In this document: positions 9,042-18,475 of the stretch, piece by piece
Layout: every line of letters starts with the position of its first letter
Numbering within the stretch: the stretch's first letter is position 1
Source of the DNA: Sutcliffiella horikoshii
GTDB taxonomy: Bacteria > Bacillota > Bacilli > Bacillales > Bacillaceae_I
Assembly (NCBI RefSeq): GCF_019931755.1
Contig: NZ_CP082918.1
Span: 1,344,001-1,408,000 of the forward strand
Direction: 5' to 3'
DNA: 64,000 bases
The notes under the pieces: model-generated
What the model was told of the DNA's origin: nothing
What the model saw: only the letters and a program-made list of their open reading frames with translations
The model's database searches: none
Made by a program: the position numbers and the translations under genes

Positions 9042-10859
9042 ATGATGGCGGAACAAACTGCTGTTAAGAAATTACAAGAACGTAAAGACATCTCTGTGGA
9101 GGATACATGGAGATTGGAGGATATTTTCTCAAGTGATGAAGCATGGGAAAAAGAGTTTCAAGAAGTAAAGGGAATGATCGGCAAGATAAAGGATTATGAG
9201 GGGAAATTATCAGAATCTGCTGATGCGTTGTTTGAAGCATTGCAGTACCAAGATTCCATCTCAAGCCGATTAGGAAAGCTGTATACATATGCACATATGC
9301 GCTACGATCAAGATACAACCAACTCCTTCTACCAAGGGTTGAATGACCGTGCAACCAATCTTTATACACAAGTGGCAAGCGCGCTTTCCTTTGTGGTACC
9401 AGAAATTTTGACCATGAAAGAAGAAGACATTGCAAAGTTCCTTCAAGAAAATAAAGAGCTTGCTCTATACGAACACTCTTTAGATGAAATTAATCGCCAA
9501 CGTCCGCATGTGCTGTCTGCGAAAGAGGAAGCTTTATTAGCTGAAGCTTCTGAAGTGTTATCTGCATCATCCAACACTTTTGGAATGCTGAACAATGCCG
9601 ACATTACCTTCCCGTCTGTAAAAGATGAAAACGGGGAAGAAATCGAAATCACGCATGGCCGATACATCCGCTTCCTAGAAAGCGAAGATCAAGAAGTAAG
9701 AAAGAATGCTTTTAAAGCAGTGTATGAAACATATGGGAAATATCGAAACACATTCTCCAGTACATTAGGTGGAGCGGTGAAAAAGGACAACTTCCAAGCG
9801 AAGGTCCGCAACTATGATTCTGCACGTCAATCTGCATTAAGCAACAACAATATCCCGGAAACTGTATACGATAACTTGGTGAACACGATCAATAAAAACT
9901 TACACCTTTTACACCGTTATGTGGATCTTCGCAAAAAAGTCCTTGGTGTAGAAGAGTTGCATATGTATGATCTTTACACTCCTCTGATCAAGGAAGCGAA
10001 CATGAAGGTTTCTTACGAGGAGGCAAAGGATTACTTACTTAAAGGTCTTGCGCCACTAGGTCAGGAGTACTTGGATATTGTAAAAGAAGGATTCGACAAC
10101 AGATGGGTAGACGTTCAAGAGAACAAAGGCAAGCGTTCCGGTGCTTATTCTTCTGGAACATATGGTACAAACCCTTATATCTTAATGAACTGGCAGGACA
10201 ATGTGAATAACTTGTTCACGCTTGCACATGAGTTCGGCCATTCCGTGCACAGCTACTATACAAGAAAAACTCAGCCATATCCGTATGGAAACTACTCCAT
10301 CTTTGTGGCAGAAGTAGCATCTACATGCAACGAAGCACTATTGAATGATTATCTGTTAAAAACAGTGGATGACGACAAAAAGCGATTATACTTGTTAAAC
10401 CACTATCTAGAAGGTTTCCGCGGCACAGTATTCCGTCAAACGATGTTTGCTGAATTTGAGCACAAGATCCATGAACTTGCTCAAAATGGTGAAGCATTGA
10501 CTGCCGACCTGTTAACAGAAACATACTATGAATTAAACAAGAAATATTTCGGTGAGAACATCACGATTGATGAGGAAATCGGATTAGAGTGGGCGAGAAT
10601 CCCTCACTTCTACTACAATTATTATGTATATCAATACGCTACAGGCTACAGTGCAGCAACAGCACTAAGCAAGCAGATCTTAGAAGAAGGACAGCCTGCT
10701 GTGGACCGTTACCTTGAATTCTTGAAAGCGGGAAGCTCCGACTATCCAATCGAAGTCTTGAAAAAGGCTGGAGTGGACATGACTCAATCCAACCCGATTG
10801 AAGAAGCTTGTAAGGTATTTGAAGAGAAGTTAAAAGAAATGGAAGAGTTGCTTTCCTAA
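9042..10859 (+). CDS. pepF: Oligoendopeptidase F
   Basis: Cytoplasmic zinc metallopeptidase of family M3 that cleaves peptides of roughly 7-17 residues. The zinc-binding signature HEFGH sits near residue 396 (LAHEFGHSVHSYY), with the third zinc ligand Glu about 25 residues later (FVAEVASTCNEALL). The 605-residue length is typical. There are tandem ATG codons (9042, 9045) after AAGGGGG; the second has slightly better spacing. It follows coiA by 81 nt without a visible terminator, so cotranscription is possible. A terminator closes the unit. Confidence 0.97.
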   Translation: MMAEQTAVKKLQERKDISVEDTWRLEDIFSSDEAWEKEFQEVKGMIGKIKDYEGKLSESADALFEALQYQDSISSRLGKLYTYAHMRYDQDTTNSFYQGLNDRATNLYTQVASALSFVVPEILTMKEEDIAKFLQENKELALYEHSLDEINRQRPHVLSAKEEALLAEASEVLSASSNTFGMLNNADITFPSVKDENGEEIEITHGRYIRFLESEDQEVRKNAFKAVYETYGKYRNTFSSTLGGAVKKDNFQAKVRNYDSARQSALSNNNIPETVYDNLVNTINKNLHLLHRYVDLRKKVLGVEELHMYDLYTPLIKEANMKVSYEEAKDYLLKGLAPLGQEYLDIVKEGFDNRWVDVQENKGKRSGAYSSGTYGTNPYILMNWQDNVNNLFTLAHEFGHSVHSYYTRKTQPYPYGNYSIFVAEVASTCNEALLNDYLLKTVDDDKKRLYLLNHYLEGFRGTVFRQTMFAEFEHKIHELAQNGEALTADLLTETYYELNKKYFGENITIDEEIGLEWARIPHFYYNYYVYQYATGYSAATALSKQILEEGQPAVDRYLEFLKAGSSDYPIEVLKKAGVDMTQSNPIEEACKVFEEKLKEMEELLS

Positions 10860-10872
10860 TAATGCCAATGGG

Positions 10873-10901
10873 GGACCACCTTGTAATGAGGTGGTTTTTC
10901 T
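10873..10901 (+). terminator. Terminator of pepF
   Basis: Stem ACCACCT / AGGTGGT followed by TTTTTC. Confidence 0.85.
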
Positions 10902-10916
10902 TTATGGGGAAAAGGG

Positions 10917-11093
10917 TTATTTGAACCCTTTAAATCGTCGCTGATTGTTCAAGAGAACGATAAGCAGGAAGATAGAAAAGAATAGTATAGGAGAGGTGAA
11001 ATAGATTGGGTACAGCTTCATAAGTCCAAGGACATTAATGAAAAGGCTGAACAGGATAAACAGGATACATAGGATGAACGGGATTTTTGACAT
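10917..11093 (-). CDS. yizD: Small two-helix membrane protein at the yizD position
   Basis: A 58-residue protein made almost wholly of two hydrophobic segments (about residues 4-21 and 27-48) with a basic C-terminus. The start is set at the ATG at 11093 (MSKIPFILCILF), which has AAAGGAG eight bases upstream; an upstream in-frame Met overlaps that ribosome site. Function unknown. The name rests on position only: in B. subtilis the small gene yizD lies between pepF and the roxS/spxH pair, exactly as here. Confidence 0.7.
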   Translation of the reverse strand: MSKIPFILCILFILFSLFINVLGLMKLYPIYFTSPILFFSIFLLIVLLNNQRRFKGFK

Positions 11094-11176
11094 AGAGGCT
11101 GCTCCTTTCAAGTAGACTTGTACCTCTACTAGCTATATGTACGTAAAAGGGGAAGAATCCATTACAAAAAAATTCG

Positions 11177-11197
11177 TTTGTGACAAAGTTGTGAAAT
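11177..11197 (+). promoter_or_regulatory. Candidate ResD sites upstream of roxS
   Basis: Tandem TTTGTGAC and TTGTGAAAT, both close to the ResD consensus TTTGTGAAT, end 14 bases before the -35 of roxS. ResDE control of roxS is known in B. subtilis; binding here is inferred. Confidence 0.6.
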
Positions 11198-11211
11198 AGA
11201 GGTCTAACCTC

Positions 11212-11263
11212 TTGTCAAAAGTCGACATCATCTGATATATTTATAACTGTGAAACGATTCACA
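11212..11263 (+). promoter_or_regulatory. roxS promoter with overlapping Rex/Fnr-type palindrome
   Basis: TTGTCA (11212-11217), an 18-nt spacer and TATATT (11236-11241). The expected start falls inside the palindrome TGTGAAACGATTCACA (11248-11263), which fits the Rex consensus TTGTGA-N6-TCACAA with one mismatch, and also the Fnr pattern TGTGA-N6-TCACA. Confidence 0.75.
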
Positions 11264-11367
11264 AACAAACATATACCCCTTTGTTTGACCGTGAAAAATT
11301 TCTCCCATCCCCTTTGTTGTCTTTAATGACAATAGATTAGCCCTGGTCCCGTTGACCAGGGCTTTTC
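11248..11367 (+). ncRNA. roxS: RoxS (RsaE) small regulatory RNA
   Basis: About 120-nt sRNA that base-pairs through C-rich loops with mRNAs of redox, TCA-cycle and respiratory genes. It lies between the yizD-like gene and spxH, the position roxS has in B. subtilis. The transcript begins at the promoter just described and carries the family's characteristic C-rich stretches (ACCCCTTTGTTTG, TCTCCCATCCCCTTTG), the ribosome-binding-site-pairing segments. It ends in a perfect ten-bp terminator AGCCCTGGTC / GACCAGGGCT plus four T. The minus-strand open frame across it (11228-11458) is a by-product. RoxS in B. subtilis is induced by ResD and repressed by Rex, and both types of site are present here. 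The exact 5' end is an estimate. Confidence 0.9.
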
Positions 11368-11451
11368 CTATGTGGAAAAAACTTAGTCGAACGGCGCAGC
11401 CGGCATTAAGTATGCCCCAAAAAACGAAACGGGCCATACGATAAAATTGAA

Positions 11452-11490
11452 AAAACAACTACTTAGGCCTTAATAGCTTAAGAAGTTGTT
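11452..11490 (-). terminator. Second terminator-like hairpin downstream of spxH
   Basis: Imperfect stem AACAACT...AGTTGTT, followed on the minus strand by six T. It backs up the stronger terminator nearer spxH. Confidence 0.5.
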
Positions 11491-11502
11491 CTGAAATATA
11501 AA

Positions 11503-11541
11503 AACCGGAGAAGCAAACATCATGAGTTTGCCTCTCCGGTT
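11503..11541 (-). terminator. Terminator of the yjbI-spxH operon
   Basis: Stem AACCGGAGA-GCAAAC / GTTTGC-TCTCCGGTT with a run of T on the minus strand. Confidence 0.88.
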
Positions 11542-11557
11542 TAAATTTCTTTCTAAG

Positions 11558-12430
11558 TCAATTCGCAATATATCTCCAAAACGTTCCGTGCTTCACAGGA
11601 ACCTTCTCCACTCGCTGTGCCAGCTGAAGCTTCTTTAACTCATGTTCCACTTCCACAATCGGCAGGTTATATACTACCGAAATCTCCTTTGTTGCTACAA
11701 ACGAAAACTGTGATAAGAAGTCCTCCAATGGTGGCAGCATCTTAGGAAAAGGCTGTTCCCCGAGCATGTCTTGTAAAATGTGCACATACACCTCATAGGA
11801 ATGATAGCCTGAAACCTTGATACCTTCTTCTTCAATATTTTCGTTAAAGAAAACAAGAGTTGGGATCTCAGATACGTCCATCTCATTGGTGATTTTGAAA
11901 TCGCAATTCAACGCCTTGGATGCACATTCCCCGTTCATATCCTTTGTGAACTCTTCCATGTCGAGTCCTACCGACTCCGCACATTCCATTAACACAGGGA
12001 GTTCTGAGATATTCTGCTTCTCTAAGAACAGTACTTCTTGCAGCTTTCGCAGGTACTTGATTCCTGCCTTACGTCCTTGAAGCTCGGCGGCCTTGATTGC
12101 AATGGATGCAACATAGGGCGATTCAATGGGATTCTCAAGCCACAATGACCCATCACAGGACATGCCGGAGCGGGTTGCCGTGCGTTCCCAAACTTGTGCC
12201 ATCGAAGCAGCATAATGTTTTTTGGCAAGATTGAGTGATGTCAATTGGCCTGTGACAATATGCTTGATGGTAAAGTACTGTCCGTACTGCACATATAACT
12301 TCTTTAGCATCGGTTCCAATGCCCAGCACTCCGGGCAGAGAGGATCGATGAAGAAGTAAATCTCTATTGGTTTATTGGTAGTATGCTGAATGTTTTGTAA
12401 ATAAAATAATTTCTTATCATTACAGGTCAC
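11558..12430 (-). CDS. spxH: SpxH (YjbH), ClpXP adaptor for Spx
   Basis: DsbA-like adaptor that binds Spx and promotes its degradation by ClpXP; it aggregates on disulfide stress, releasing Spx. The 290-residue protein has an N-terminal thioredoxin-like fold with C32-P-E-C35 in the [15 protein letters not shown] segment and an inserted helical domain, then a C-terminal tail. It overlaps yjbI by 11 nt, so the two are translationally coupled, as in B. subtilis. The ribosome site must lie inside the yjbI coding sequence. Spx itself is 8 kb upstream on the other strand. Confidence 0.96.
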   Translation of the reverse strand: MTCNDKKLFYLQNIQHTTNKPIEIYFFIDPLCPECWALEPMLKKLYVQYGQYFTIKHIVTGQLTSLNLAKKHYAASMAQVWERTATRSGMSCDGSLWLENPIESPYVASIAIKAAELQGRKAGIKYLRKLQEVLFLEKQNISELPVLMECAESVGLDMEEFTKDMNGECASKALNCDFKITNEMDVSEIPTLVFFNENIEEEGIKVSGYHSYEVYVHILQDMLGEQPFPKMLPPLEDFLSQFSFVATKEISVVYNLPIVEVEHELKKLQLAQRVEKVPVKHGTFWRYIAN

Positions 12431-12836
12431 ATGAATCTTCCTTTTCTTCAGGTTTGTCTGGGGTATTGATCATATGTTGAGCCGTTAGTACTAAACGCTG
12501 AAAAAATTCTTTTCGATATGAACCCTCAAGTCCCACTTCATCCATTGCCTCTTCCATGCATGCAAGCCATGCTTTAGCACGAGTAGGAGTAATTTCAAAA
12601 GGCAAATGGCGCGCACGCAGCATTGGATGCCCATGCTCACTTGTATAAAGAGGTGGTCCTCCTAAGTATTGGGTAAGAAATTGCTTTTGCTTCCTTGCTG
12701 TTTCCGTCAGGTCATTCGGGAAAATAGGAGCTAAACTGGGATGGCGACCTACACGATCGTAAAATGCGTCTACAAGTTCATTAATTACTTGCTCTCCGCC
12801 AACAGTTTCAAAAGGTGATTGTATGTTATCCATCAT
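12420..12836 (-). CDS. yjbI: Truncated haemoglobin YjbI
   Basis: Group II (trHbO) haem protein of 138 residues. It has the N-terminal [11 protein letters not shown] segment, the aromatic FYDRV of the B helix, and RARHLPF, in which His is the likely proximal haem ligand, followed by AWLACM with the conserved group-II Trp. Translation most likely starts at tandem ATG codons at 12836/12833 after AAGGAG; the frame is open 48 nt further. Paired with spxH; a role in oxidative or nitrosative protection of Spx control has been proposed for homologues. Confidence 0.95.
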   Translation of the reverse strand: MMDNIQSPFETVGGEQVINELVDAFYDRVGRHPSLAPIFPNDLTETARKQKQFLTQYLGGPPLYTSEHGHPMLRARHLPFEITPTRAKAWLACMEEAMDEVGLEGSYRKEFFQRLVLTAQHMINTPDKPEEKEDSCDL

Positions 12837-12960
12837 TTTTAACTCCTTATATCTAAAGTAACGATTGTATGTATATTTTAGCAATGTGGTTATTATATCT
12901 CAAACAATTCGATTCCACCCTTGCAAAAAATAGGGAAAAAAGGGAGTTGAGTGGCATAAA

Positions 12961-13003
12961 AAACACCGCGCATGAATTTTCACTTTCATACGCGGTGTTT
13001 TTA
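12961..13003. terminator. Bidirectional terminator between cwlQ and yjbI
   Basis: Stem ACACCGCG-ATGAA / TTCAT-CGCGGTGT with T tracts on both strands. It ends the yjbK-cwlQ transcript on the minus strand. Confidence 0.88.
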
Positions 13004-13010
13004 AAAATTT

Positions 13011-13679
13011 TTAGGCTTGATAGTTTCCGGTAACCTTTCGGACGTAGTTCATGGTTTCTTTGAAAGGGGGGACTCCGTTGTATTTGTCTACATTGCCTGG
13101 TCCTGCATTGTAGGCGGCGAGTGCAAGGGTTAGATTGCCGTCATATTTGTCCAGCATCTGACGGATGTATTTGGTGCCACCCATAATATTTTGCCTCGGA
13201 TCCATTGCATTAGTGACACCGAGTCCTTTTGCCGTTAAAGGCATGAGCTGCATTAAACCGGTTGCCCCTGCATGGCTAACCGCCGTTGGGTTAAAATTGG
13301 ATTCTTGTTGGATGATTTCTTTAATTAATTTCGGGTCTACTCCATATTTTACAGAAGCTTCCTCAATGATTTCTTCAAAATCTGATCGTCTAGCTACACT
13401 CATCTTTTCACCAACTGAGCCAGTAGCATGAAGAGGAGCTGCACTTTTACCAATCTCCGCTTCCAGCATGCTCGCATTCATGGAAAGCAATGCTGAATTC
13501 AGTGGATGAGAAAAAGAATGCTGTCCAGACAGCGGAGAACTCCCAGTGTCCGTTGTCATCATTCCCGCCAACACGCTAGAGAAAGGAAGGTTGGAACCGG
13601 TGCTAGTAGGTTGCTTGTTTTCTTGTAAACCTTGTAAAGCTTGAAGTTGCATCATGGATCGAAGTTGTTCTACGTTCAT
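13011..13679 (-). CDS. cwlQ: Lytic transglycosylase CwlQ (YjbJ)
   Basis: Peptidoglycan hydrolase; the B. subtilis homologue has muramidase and soluble lytic transglycosylase activity. The C-terminal half (about 100-220) is an SLT domain with catalytic Glu126 in QESNFNP, followed by [10 protein letters not shown] and AYNAGPGNV. The N-terminal ~95 residues are low-complexity, Ser/Gln/Met-rich, without a recognisable signal peptide, which is also true of the B. subtilis protein. The ATG lies within the end of yjbK (ATGA overlap), so the two are coupled. Length 222 residues. Confidence 0.93.
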   Translation of the reverse strand: MNVEQLRSMMQLQALQGLQENKQPTSTGSNLPFSSVLAGMMTTDTGSSPLSGQHSFSHPLNSALLSMNASMLEAEIGKSAAPLHATGSVGEKMSVARRSDFEEIIEEASVKYGVDPKLIKEIIQQESNFNPTAVSHAGATGLMQLMPLTAKGLGVTNAMDPRQNIMGGTKYIRQMLDKYDGNLTLALAAYNAGPGNVDKYNGVPPFKETMNYVRKVTGNYQA

Positions 13680-14287
13680 TTTTGGTCCCCTTCTCCTGTA
13701 AGTGAACAGGCTTTTGCCTCGTAAAATCTTACAATTTTATTTTTCGTTTCACGGAGAGGGATTCCATATGCCTCCAGCAGCTCGTGGAACAATTTTTCGC
13801 CTTCTGCATAATTGTTTACTTCATATTCCAGTTCAAAGTCGCTAGTATCCATATAATTGCTTTCATCCAATACTAATAATCCGTCTTTGTATGAAAGCTC
13901 GGCGCGGTTTGTTTTTAACGATCCAAAGTAGATTACTTCAGATGGGGAGATACTAAGCTCGTCCATTAAAATACTGGAGATAATTCCGTTGATCAATCCG
14001 TTCTTTGCGCTTTTCATAGCTACAAATTCATCCTCAGAAACCATCTGATGTGTTTCAAGAAGTCCTTCTGCAGCAGGTTGTTTTAGGGTAAGAGTATAGG
14101 TATCGCTTTTTTTTCGAACGCGGAGAGCACAGCCTTTTTCCTTTAGTGCAAACCCAGGCGTGTCAAAATAATGGTTTTCCTGAGTGAAAAAATCATCTGA
14201 ATTCACTTTAAATGCCGAACAGAGAGATGTAAATTCATCAAAGGTCAATAAATTCTTAAATTCGATTTCGATTTCTTGGTTAGTCAT
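13676..14287 (-). CDS. yjbK: CYTH-domain protein YjbK
   Basis: CYTH/triphosphate tunnel metalloenzyme of 203 residues. The N-terminal EIEIEFK metal-binding strand and the alternating charged strands ([24 protein letters not shown]) identify the fold. Members hydrolyse inorganic triphosphate or related substrates; the actual substrate in Bacillus is unsettled. It overlaps cwlQ by 4 nt and is divergent from the yjbL-yjbO group, as in B. subtilis. RBS AGGAG precedes the ATG. Confidence 0.92.
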   Translation of the reverse strand: MTNQEIEIEFKNLLTFDEFTSLCSAFKVNSDDFFTQENHYFDTPGFALKEKGCALRVRKKSDTYTLTLKQPAAEGLLETHQMVSEDEFVAMKSAKNGLINGIISSILMDELSISPSEVIYFGSLKTNRAELSYKDGLLVLDESNYMDTSDFELEYEVNNYAEGEKLFHELLEAYGIPLRETKNKIVRFYEAKACSLTGEGDQK

Positions 14288-14474
14288 AGTTTTACCTCTC
14301 CTAATTGATATACTTCTATTATTACTTGCTTTTCGAGGGAAGGCAATGTTTAACTGCCATTCTTTTAGGAATCATTAAACACAATTATTTGGTAAAAAAG
14401 TTAGGTTTCCATTTCGTTGCAGGAAGGGAATTATGATAATATATGAGTAGGATTTAGGTTGGAAGGAGATTATT

Positions 14475-14843
14475 ATGCAAAAAAGAATTGAAATCAAGAA
14501 AACATCATGGAATGAACAACAACTTTTGCTGGAGGCGGATTCTGTATCTTTTCCGCTTGATCAAGTGTCTGCGAGCAATCAAATGCTGGTGGATTCAGAC
14601 AATCTCGCATTTATCTATAAACTGGAGACAGCGACTGAATTTATCTATGTTAGCATTAAGGATGATTTTTGGACTGATGTAAAACAGGCATTAGAGGATA
14701 AAAAAGCAATTGTACTAGTAGTGGACAAAACGGCATTACTGCTGACAAACATAGAAGAAGAACTAGGGTACTTAATAGAAAATATTAGAGACAACGCCAA
14801 TTACGGGGAAGAGATGGAGAGAAGAGTAAACGAGATTTTTTAA
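14475..14843 (+). CDS. yjbL: YjbL, uncharacterised protein
   Basis: A 122-residue soluble protein without a domain I can name, beginning MQKRIEIKKTSWNEQQ after GGAAGGAG. Length and position (first gene before relQ-nadK-rluD) match B. subtilis yjbL. It is separated from relQ by 15 nt, so it is probably in the same operon. The C-terminus is acidic and helical (EELGYLIENIRDNAN). Confidence 0.85.
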   Translation: MQKRIEIKKTSWNEQQLLLEADSVSFPLDQVSASNQMLVDSDNLAFIYKLETATEFIYVSIKDDFWTDVKQALEDKKAIVLVVDKTALLLTNIEEELGYLIENIRDNANYGEEMERRVNEIF

Positions 14844-14858
14844 GGGGTTTGGCCAATT

Positions 14859-15491
14859 ATGATACAACACTGGGATTTGTTTTTAGCGCCTTATAAACAG
14901 GCAATAGATGAAATGAAAGTGAAATTAAAGGGGATGCGAGGGCAATTTAAGATGCAATCGGAGCATTCTCCAATTGAGTTTGTTACGGGAAGGGTCAAGC
15001 CGATAGCAAGTATCTTGGATAAAGCGACACGCAAAGGAATTTCTCTTGAAAAGCTGGAAGATGAAATGCAGGACATTGCCGGTGTCCGCATGATGTGCCA
15101 GTTTGTGGATGATATACATAGAGTGGTGGAAATTCTCCGTATTCGGAATGACTTTGAAATTGTCGAAGAACGAGATTATATTTCCTCCCGAAAAAACAGC
15201 GGCTATCGTTCCTATCATGTGGTTGTCCGTTACCCTGTACAGACGATTGAAGGGGAAAAGAAAATCCTCGTAGAAATTCAGATCAGGACACTTGCGATGA
15301 ACTTCTGGGCAACCATTGAGCACTCGCTGAATTATAAATATAGCGGCCAATTTCCTCAGGATATAAAAGAAAGACTGGTTCGTGCAGCGGAAGCGGCATA
15401 TCTCCTAGATGCGGAAATGTCGCAGATTCGAGGAGAAATCCAAGAAGCACAAGCCATCTTTTCACGAAAAAAAGAGCTAGATTCGAACTAA
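14859..15491 (+). CDS. yjbM: Small alarmone synthetase RelQ (YjbM/SasB)
   Basis: (p)ppGpp synthetase of the small, hydrolase-less RelQ type, 210 residues. The synthetase core is visible as [34 protein letters not shown] and [22 protein letters not shown], the last providing the catalytic Glu in the ExQxRT strand. There is no HD hydrolase domain. RelQ enzymes form tetramers regulated by pppGpp and by single-stranded RNA. It lies between yjbL and NAD kinase with tight spacing, so an operon with them is likely. Confidence 0.96.
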   Translation: MIQHWDLFLAPYKQAIDEMKVKLKGMRGQFKMQSEHSPIEFVTGRVKPIASILDKATRKGISLEKLEDEMQDIAGVRMMCQFVDDIHRVVEILRIRNDFEIVEERDYISSRKNSGYRSYHVVVRYPVQTIEGEKKILVEIQIRTLAMNFWATIEHSLNYKYSGQFPQDIKERLVRAAEAAYLLDAEMSQIRGEIQEAQAIFSRKKELDSN

Positions 15492-15507
15492 CAAAAGGGG
15501 TGGGAGT

Positions 15508-16305
15508 ATGAAATTTGCCATAACCTCCAAAGGGGACTCGGTTTCAAACACATTGATGCACAAAATGAGGACCTACTTGCAGGATTTTGATTTGACTTAT
15601 GATGAAGATCAACCTGATTTGGTTGTTTCTGTCGGGGGAGATGGGACACTTCTATACGCGTTCCATCGCTACCGCAGCCGCCTGGACAAGACTGCTTTCA
15701 TCGGTGTCCACACCGGACATCTTGGATTTTATGCCGATTGGGTGCCAGAGGAAATTGAAAAATTGGTCATTGCAATCGCCAAGACCCCTTATCAAATTGT
15801 GGAATACCCATTGTTGGAAGTGATTATCCGCTACAATGATGGGGGAAGGGAAGCGCGTTACTTAGCACTAAATGAATGTACGGTTAAAAGTGTGGAAGGT
15901 ACATTGGTGATGGATGTAGAGATCAAAGGGCAGTTATTCGAAACATTCCGCGGTGACGGCCTGTGCATCTCCACTCCATCTGGCAGTACCGCCTATAATA
16001 AGGCGTTAGGCGGGGCAATCTTGCACCCATCCTTACCGGCTATTCAGCTGGCAGAGATGGCATCCATTAATAACAGGGTATTCCGTACCATCGGATCACC
16101 GCTAGTGTTGCCGCAGCACCATACCTGTCTATTAAAGCCTGTCAATGATGTTGACCATCAAATCACCATTGACCATTTGACCTTGCTACATAAAGATGTG
16201 AAATCTATTCAAAGCCGCGTGGCAAAAGAGAAAATTCGCTTTGCACGCTTCCGTCCTTTCCCATTCTGGAAACGGGTTAGCGATTCATTTATTACCGATA
16301 AATAA
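15508..16305 (+). CDS. nadK: NAD kinase
   Basis: Phosphorylates NAD to NADP using ATP or polyphosphate. The glycine-rich GGDG catalytic motif (D45) lies in [17 protein letters not shown], and the ALNECTVKS and [15 protein letters not shown] substrate-binding segments follow. Length 265 residues, normal for the Bacillus PpnKA enzyme. The ATG follows AAGGGGTGGG. It is 16 nt after relQ and 14 nt before the pseudouridine synthase gene, consistent with one operon. Confidence 0.97.
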   Translation: MKFAITSKGDSVSNTLMHKMRTYLQDFDLTYDEDQPDLVVSVGGDGTLLYAFHRYRSRLDKTAFIGVHTGHLGFYADWVPEEIEKLVIAIAKTPYQIVEYPLLEVIIRYNDGGREARYLALNECTVKSVEGTLVMDVEIKGQLFETFRGDGLCISTPSGSTAYNKALGGAILHPSLPAIQLAEMASINNRVFRTIGSPLVLPQHHTCLLKPVNDVDHQITIDHLTLLHKDVKSIQSRVAKEKIRFARFRPFPFWKRVSDSFITDK

Positions 16306-16319
16306 GAGGACTGGTTGTT

Positions 16320-17228
16320 ATGGAAAGATTTTTTCAAATCTTTAAAGCTGGAGCCCGAGACGAAGGAAAACTGCTTCGCGAATTCTTAAAAGAAAGGCAA
16401 ATCTCCAAAGCTGCCTTGATCGATATAAAATTCAACGGTGGGGCGCTGCATGTGAATGGCAGCGCCGTTACTGTGCGATACGTTCTGCAGGAAGGCGATA
16501 CGGTTGAAGTGTTTTTTCCAAAAGAAGAGCCGAGTGAAGATCTGGTGGCTGAAGAAATCCCCCTTGATATCGTATACGAGGATGAATATGTCCTTGTGGT
16601 GAACAAGCCTGCAGGGATGGCATCTATCCCGTCTCGGGAGCACCGACATGGAACACTTGCTAATGCAGTGCTTGGCTATTATCAATCCAAGGGAATTTGT
16701 GCAACCATTCATATTGTAACTCGTTTGGATCGTGATACATCAGGATTGATGCTTATAGCCAAACACCGCCATGCGCATCATCTTTTTTCGTTGCAGCAGA
16801 AGGAGTTTGGCGTTAAGCGCCGGTATGAAGCTTTGGTTCATGGGGAGATGAATGTTGATGAGGCTGAGGCTAGTGGGGCTGTGGATGCACCGATTGGGCG
16901 GAAGGATTCGAGTATTATCGAGCGCGAAGTCCGGGAAGATGGGCAGCGTGCAGTGACGCATTACATGGTGCTTCGCGCTAGAGAAAGTTGGAGTCACGTT
17001 TCTTTAAGGTTGGAGACTGGACGCACCCATCAGATCCGCGTCCATATGGCATATATAGGGCATCCGCTGCTCGGAGATAGCCTTTATGGAGGTTCTGGTG
17101 TTAATGGATTGTCACGCCAGGCTTTGCATAGCTGTGAGTTGAGCTTCTTTCATCCAGTGGAAGAGCGGGAGATGACGTTTCGATGCACGTTGCCGGAGGA
17201 TATGAGTAAAGTATTGGGGAAGAGCTGA
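16320..17228 (+). CDS. yjbO: RluD-family pseudouridine synthase YjbO
   Basis: RNA pseudouridine synthase of the RluA/RluD group, probably acting on 23S rRNA. An N-terminal S4-like RNA-binding region (about residues 12-60) precedes the catalytic domain with TRLDRDTSGLML, in which the second Asp is the nucleophile, and with the C-terminal RTHQIRVHMAYIGHPLLGDSLYG motif split across the fold. Length 302 residues. It is the last gene of the yjbL-relQ-nadK-yjbO group and is followed by a terminator. Confidence 0.95.
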   Translation: MERFFQIFKAGARDEGKLLREFLKERQISKAALIDIKFNGGALHVNGSAVTVRYVLQEGDTVEVFFPKEEPSEDLVAEEIPLDIVYEDEYVLVVNKPAGMASIPSREHRHGTLANAVLGYYQSKGICATIHIVTRLDRDTSGLMLIAKHRHAHHLFSLQQKEFGVKRRYEALVHGEMNVDEAEASGAVDAPIGRKDSSIIEREVREDGQRAVTHYMVLRARESWSHVSLRLETGRTHQIRVHMAYIGHPLLGDSLYGGSGVNGLSRQALHSCELSFFHPVEEREMTFRCTLPEDMSKVLGKS

Positions 17229-17261
17229 CGATCCATGGGGATGTCAGCTTTCTTTTTTTGG
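17223..17261 (+). terminator. Terminator of the yjbL-yjbO operon
   Basis: Stem AGCTGAC-ATCC / GGAT-GTCAGCT, followed by TTTCTTTTTTT. The stem begins inside the last codons of yjbO. Confidence 0.85.
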
Positions 17262-17314
17262 GGGCTAGCTTGCTCGCTGACGGTCGAGTGGGTTCGTTTT
17301 GAAGTAAATGGGAA

Positions 17315-17385
17315 TCGCCCGTAATTTCTGATTTTCGCCCGTAAACTAGAAAAAATCGCCCGTAAATTCTAATTATCGCCCGATT
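17315..17385. repeat. Four TCGCCC(GTAA) motifs with 20-21 bp period
   Basis: TCGCCC begins at 17315, 17335, 17356 and 17376 (steps 20, 21, 20); the first three continue GTAA and the last continues GATT. The spacers are AT-rich and differ. No CRISPR repeat length or cas gene is present. The rest of the 17262-17516 gap shows nothing recognisable. Confidence 0.8.
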
Positions 17386-17516
17386 TAGTAAAACACTGCA
17401 TTTGAGAGTGAACCCCGGTGGCGGATTCCCGTCATTGCTGTCACATTTCCGCCGTCAAGCCGTCGCTGTCCCAGCCAAGCCCACTCCAACAAGCTCAACC
17501 GCCATCCACCGTCCCC

Positions 17517-18257
17517 TCAATCCCACAACTCCCTAAACTTCTCCTTCACAAACGGCATCCCAGAGTCAACAGAAACCGTCTCCATTTCAGGATAGCGCAA
17601 AGCGGAAAGTTTACCCCCAAAGACCGCTCCTGTATCAATGTTAGCGGTGTTATTGACGATTCTCACTTCCCTGACTGGCGTATGACCATAGACAACCCAA
17701 GCATCGCCGTCATATTCTTGCGCCCAATCACGGCGAACAGGCATGCCGTTTTCATGGAACTCTCCGGTGATATCGCCGTAAAGGACAAAAGTTTTCACCT
17801 TTTTTCCCTCTTTCCCTATGTATTCCTTCTTAATGCCGGCATGCGCTACAACTAGCTTGCCATCATCCAATACATGATAGAGGGGCGCTTCTTCATAAAG
17901 CTTGATGAACATTTTCCTGAACTCTTTCTGTGCAGCACCCGACAATGCTTCAAACTCCGCGACAGTCGTTTCAAGTCCATGTGTATGCTGTACTTTGTTG
18001 CCTAAAAGAAAGCGATACAACTTGTTGCAGTGATTTCCCGGTACGTAATAGCCAAGTCCAGCATCGACCAAAGCATAAACAATCTTCACCACACCGATGG
18101 AGTCAGGCCCTCGGTCAGTAAGATCGCCAACAAAAGCAAGTTTTCTTCCCTCAGGATGTTTATACAGACCCTTGACCTCTGAGTAACCCAAGTCTATTAG
18201 AAGAGATTTAAATTCCTCTATGCACCCATGAATATCACCGATGACATCTATTTTCAT
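17517..18257 (-). CDS. prpE: PrpE, bis(5'-nucleosyl)-tetraphosphatase / phosphoesterase
   Basis: Calcineurin-like metallophosphoesterase; B. subtilis PrpE hydrolyses diadenosine tetraphosphate and has been implicated in spore germination. The metal-binding motifs [16 protein letters not shown] and GNHCNK occur in order, with a C-terminal VVYGHTPV. The start is placed at the ATG at 18257 ([11 protein letters not shown]), 12 nt after AAGGAG; the frame is open to 18308 but without a better ribosome site. That gives 246 residues. It lies between yjbO and yjbQ as in B. subtilis. Confidence 0.93.
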   Translation of the reverse strand: MKIDVIGDIHGCIEEFKSLLIDLGYSEVKGLYKHPEGRKLAFVGDLTDRGPDSIGVVKIVYALVDAGLGYYVPGNHCNKLYRFLLGNKVQHTHGLETTVAEFEALSGAAQKEFRKMFIKLYEEAPLYHVLDDGKLVVAHAGIKKEYIGKEGKKVKTFVLYGDITGEFHENGMPVRRDWAQEYDGDAWVVYGHTPVREVRIVNNTANIDTGAVFGGKLSALRYPEMETVSVDSGMPFVKEKFRELWD

Positions 18258-18424
18258 AAAGTTAAAACACTCCTTTTTATACATATCTATCCCAGTTTCC
18301 CCATACAAATGAGTGAGAAAAAAGGAAAAAGTTCATACTATTGTTAATATCTTCATTTTACCATTATTGTAAATTTTACATGAAGAATTTATCAGATTGC
18401 TGTATTAGCGCAGTAAAAACGTGA

Positions 18425-18430
18425 TATAAT
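18425..18430 (+). promoter_or_regulatory. Extended -10 promoter of yjbQ
   Basis: TGATATAAT (extended -10) about 45 nt before the start codon; no good -35 is visible. Confidence 0.5.
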
Positions 18431-18475
18431 TCTTGCTTATTACATACAAAAAAAGAACTGATCGGGGAAGATAGT

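Noticed and set aside
11228..11458. Minus-strand frame of 76 codons
   Set aside because: It runs antisense to the complete roxS transcription unit, has no ribosome site and no coding-like composition.
17315..17385. Possible CRISPR array
   Set aside because: Repeats are only 6-10 nt, spacers 10-14 nt, and no cas gene is in the window.
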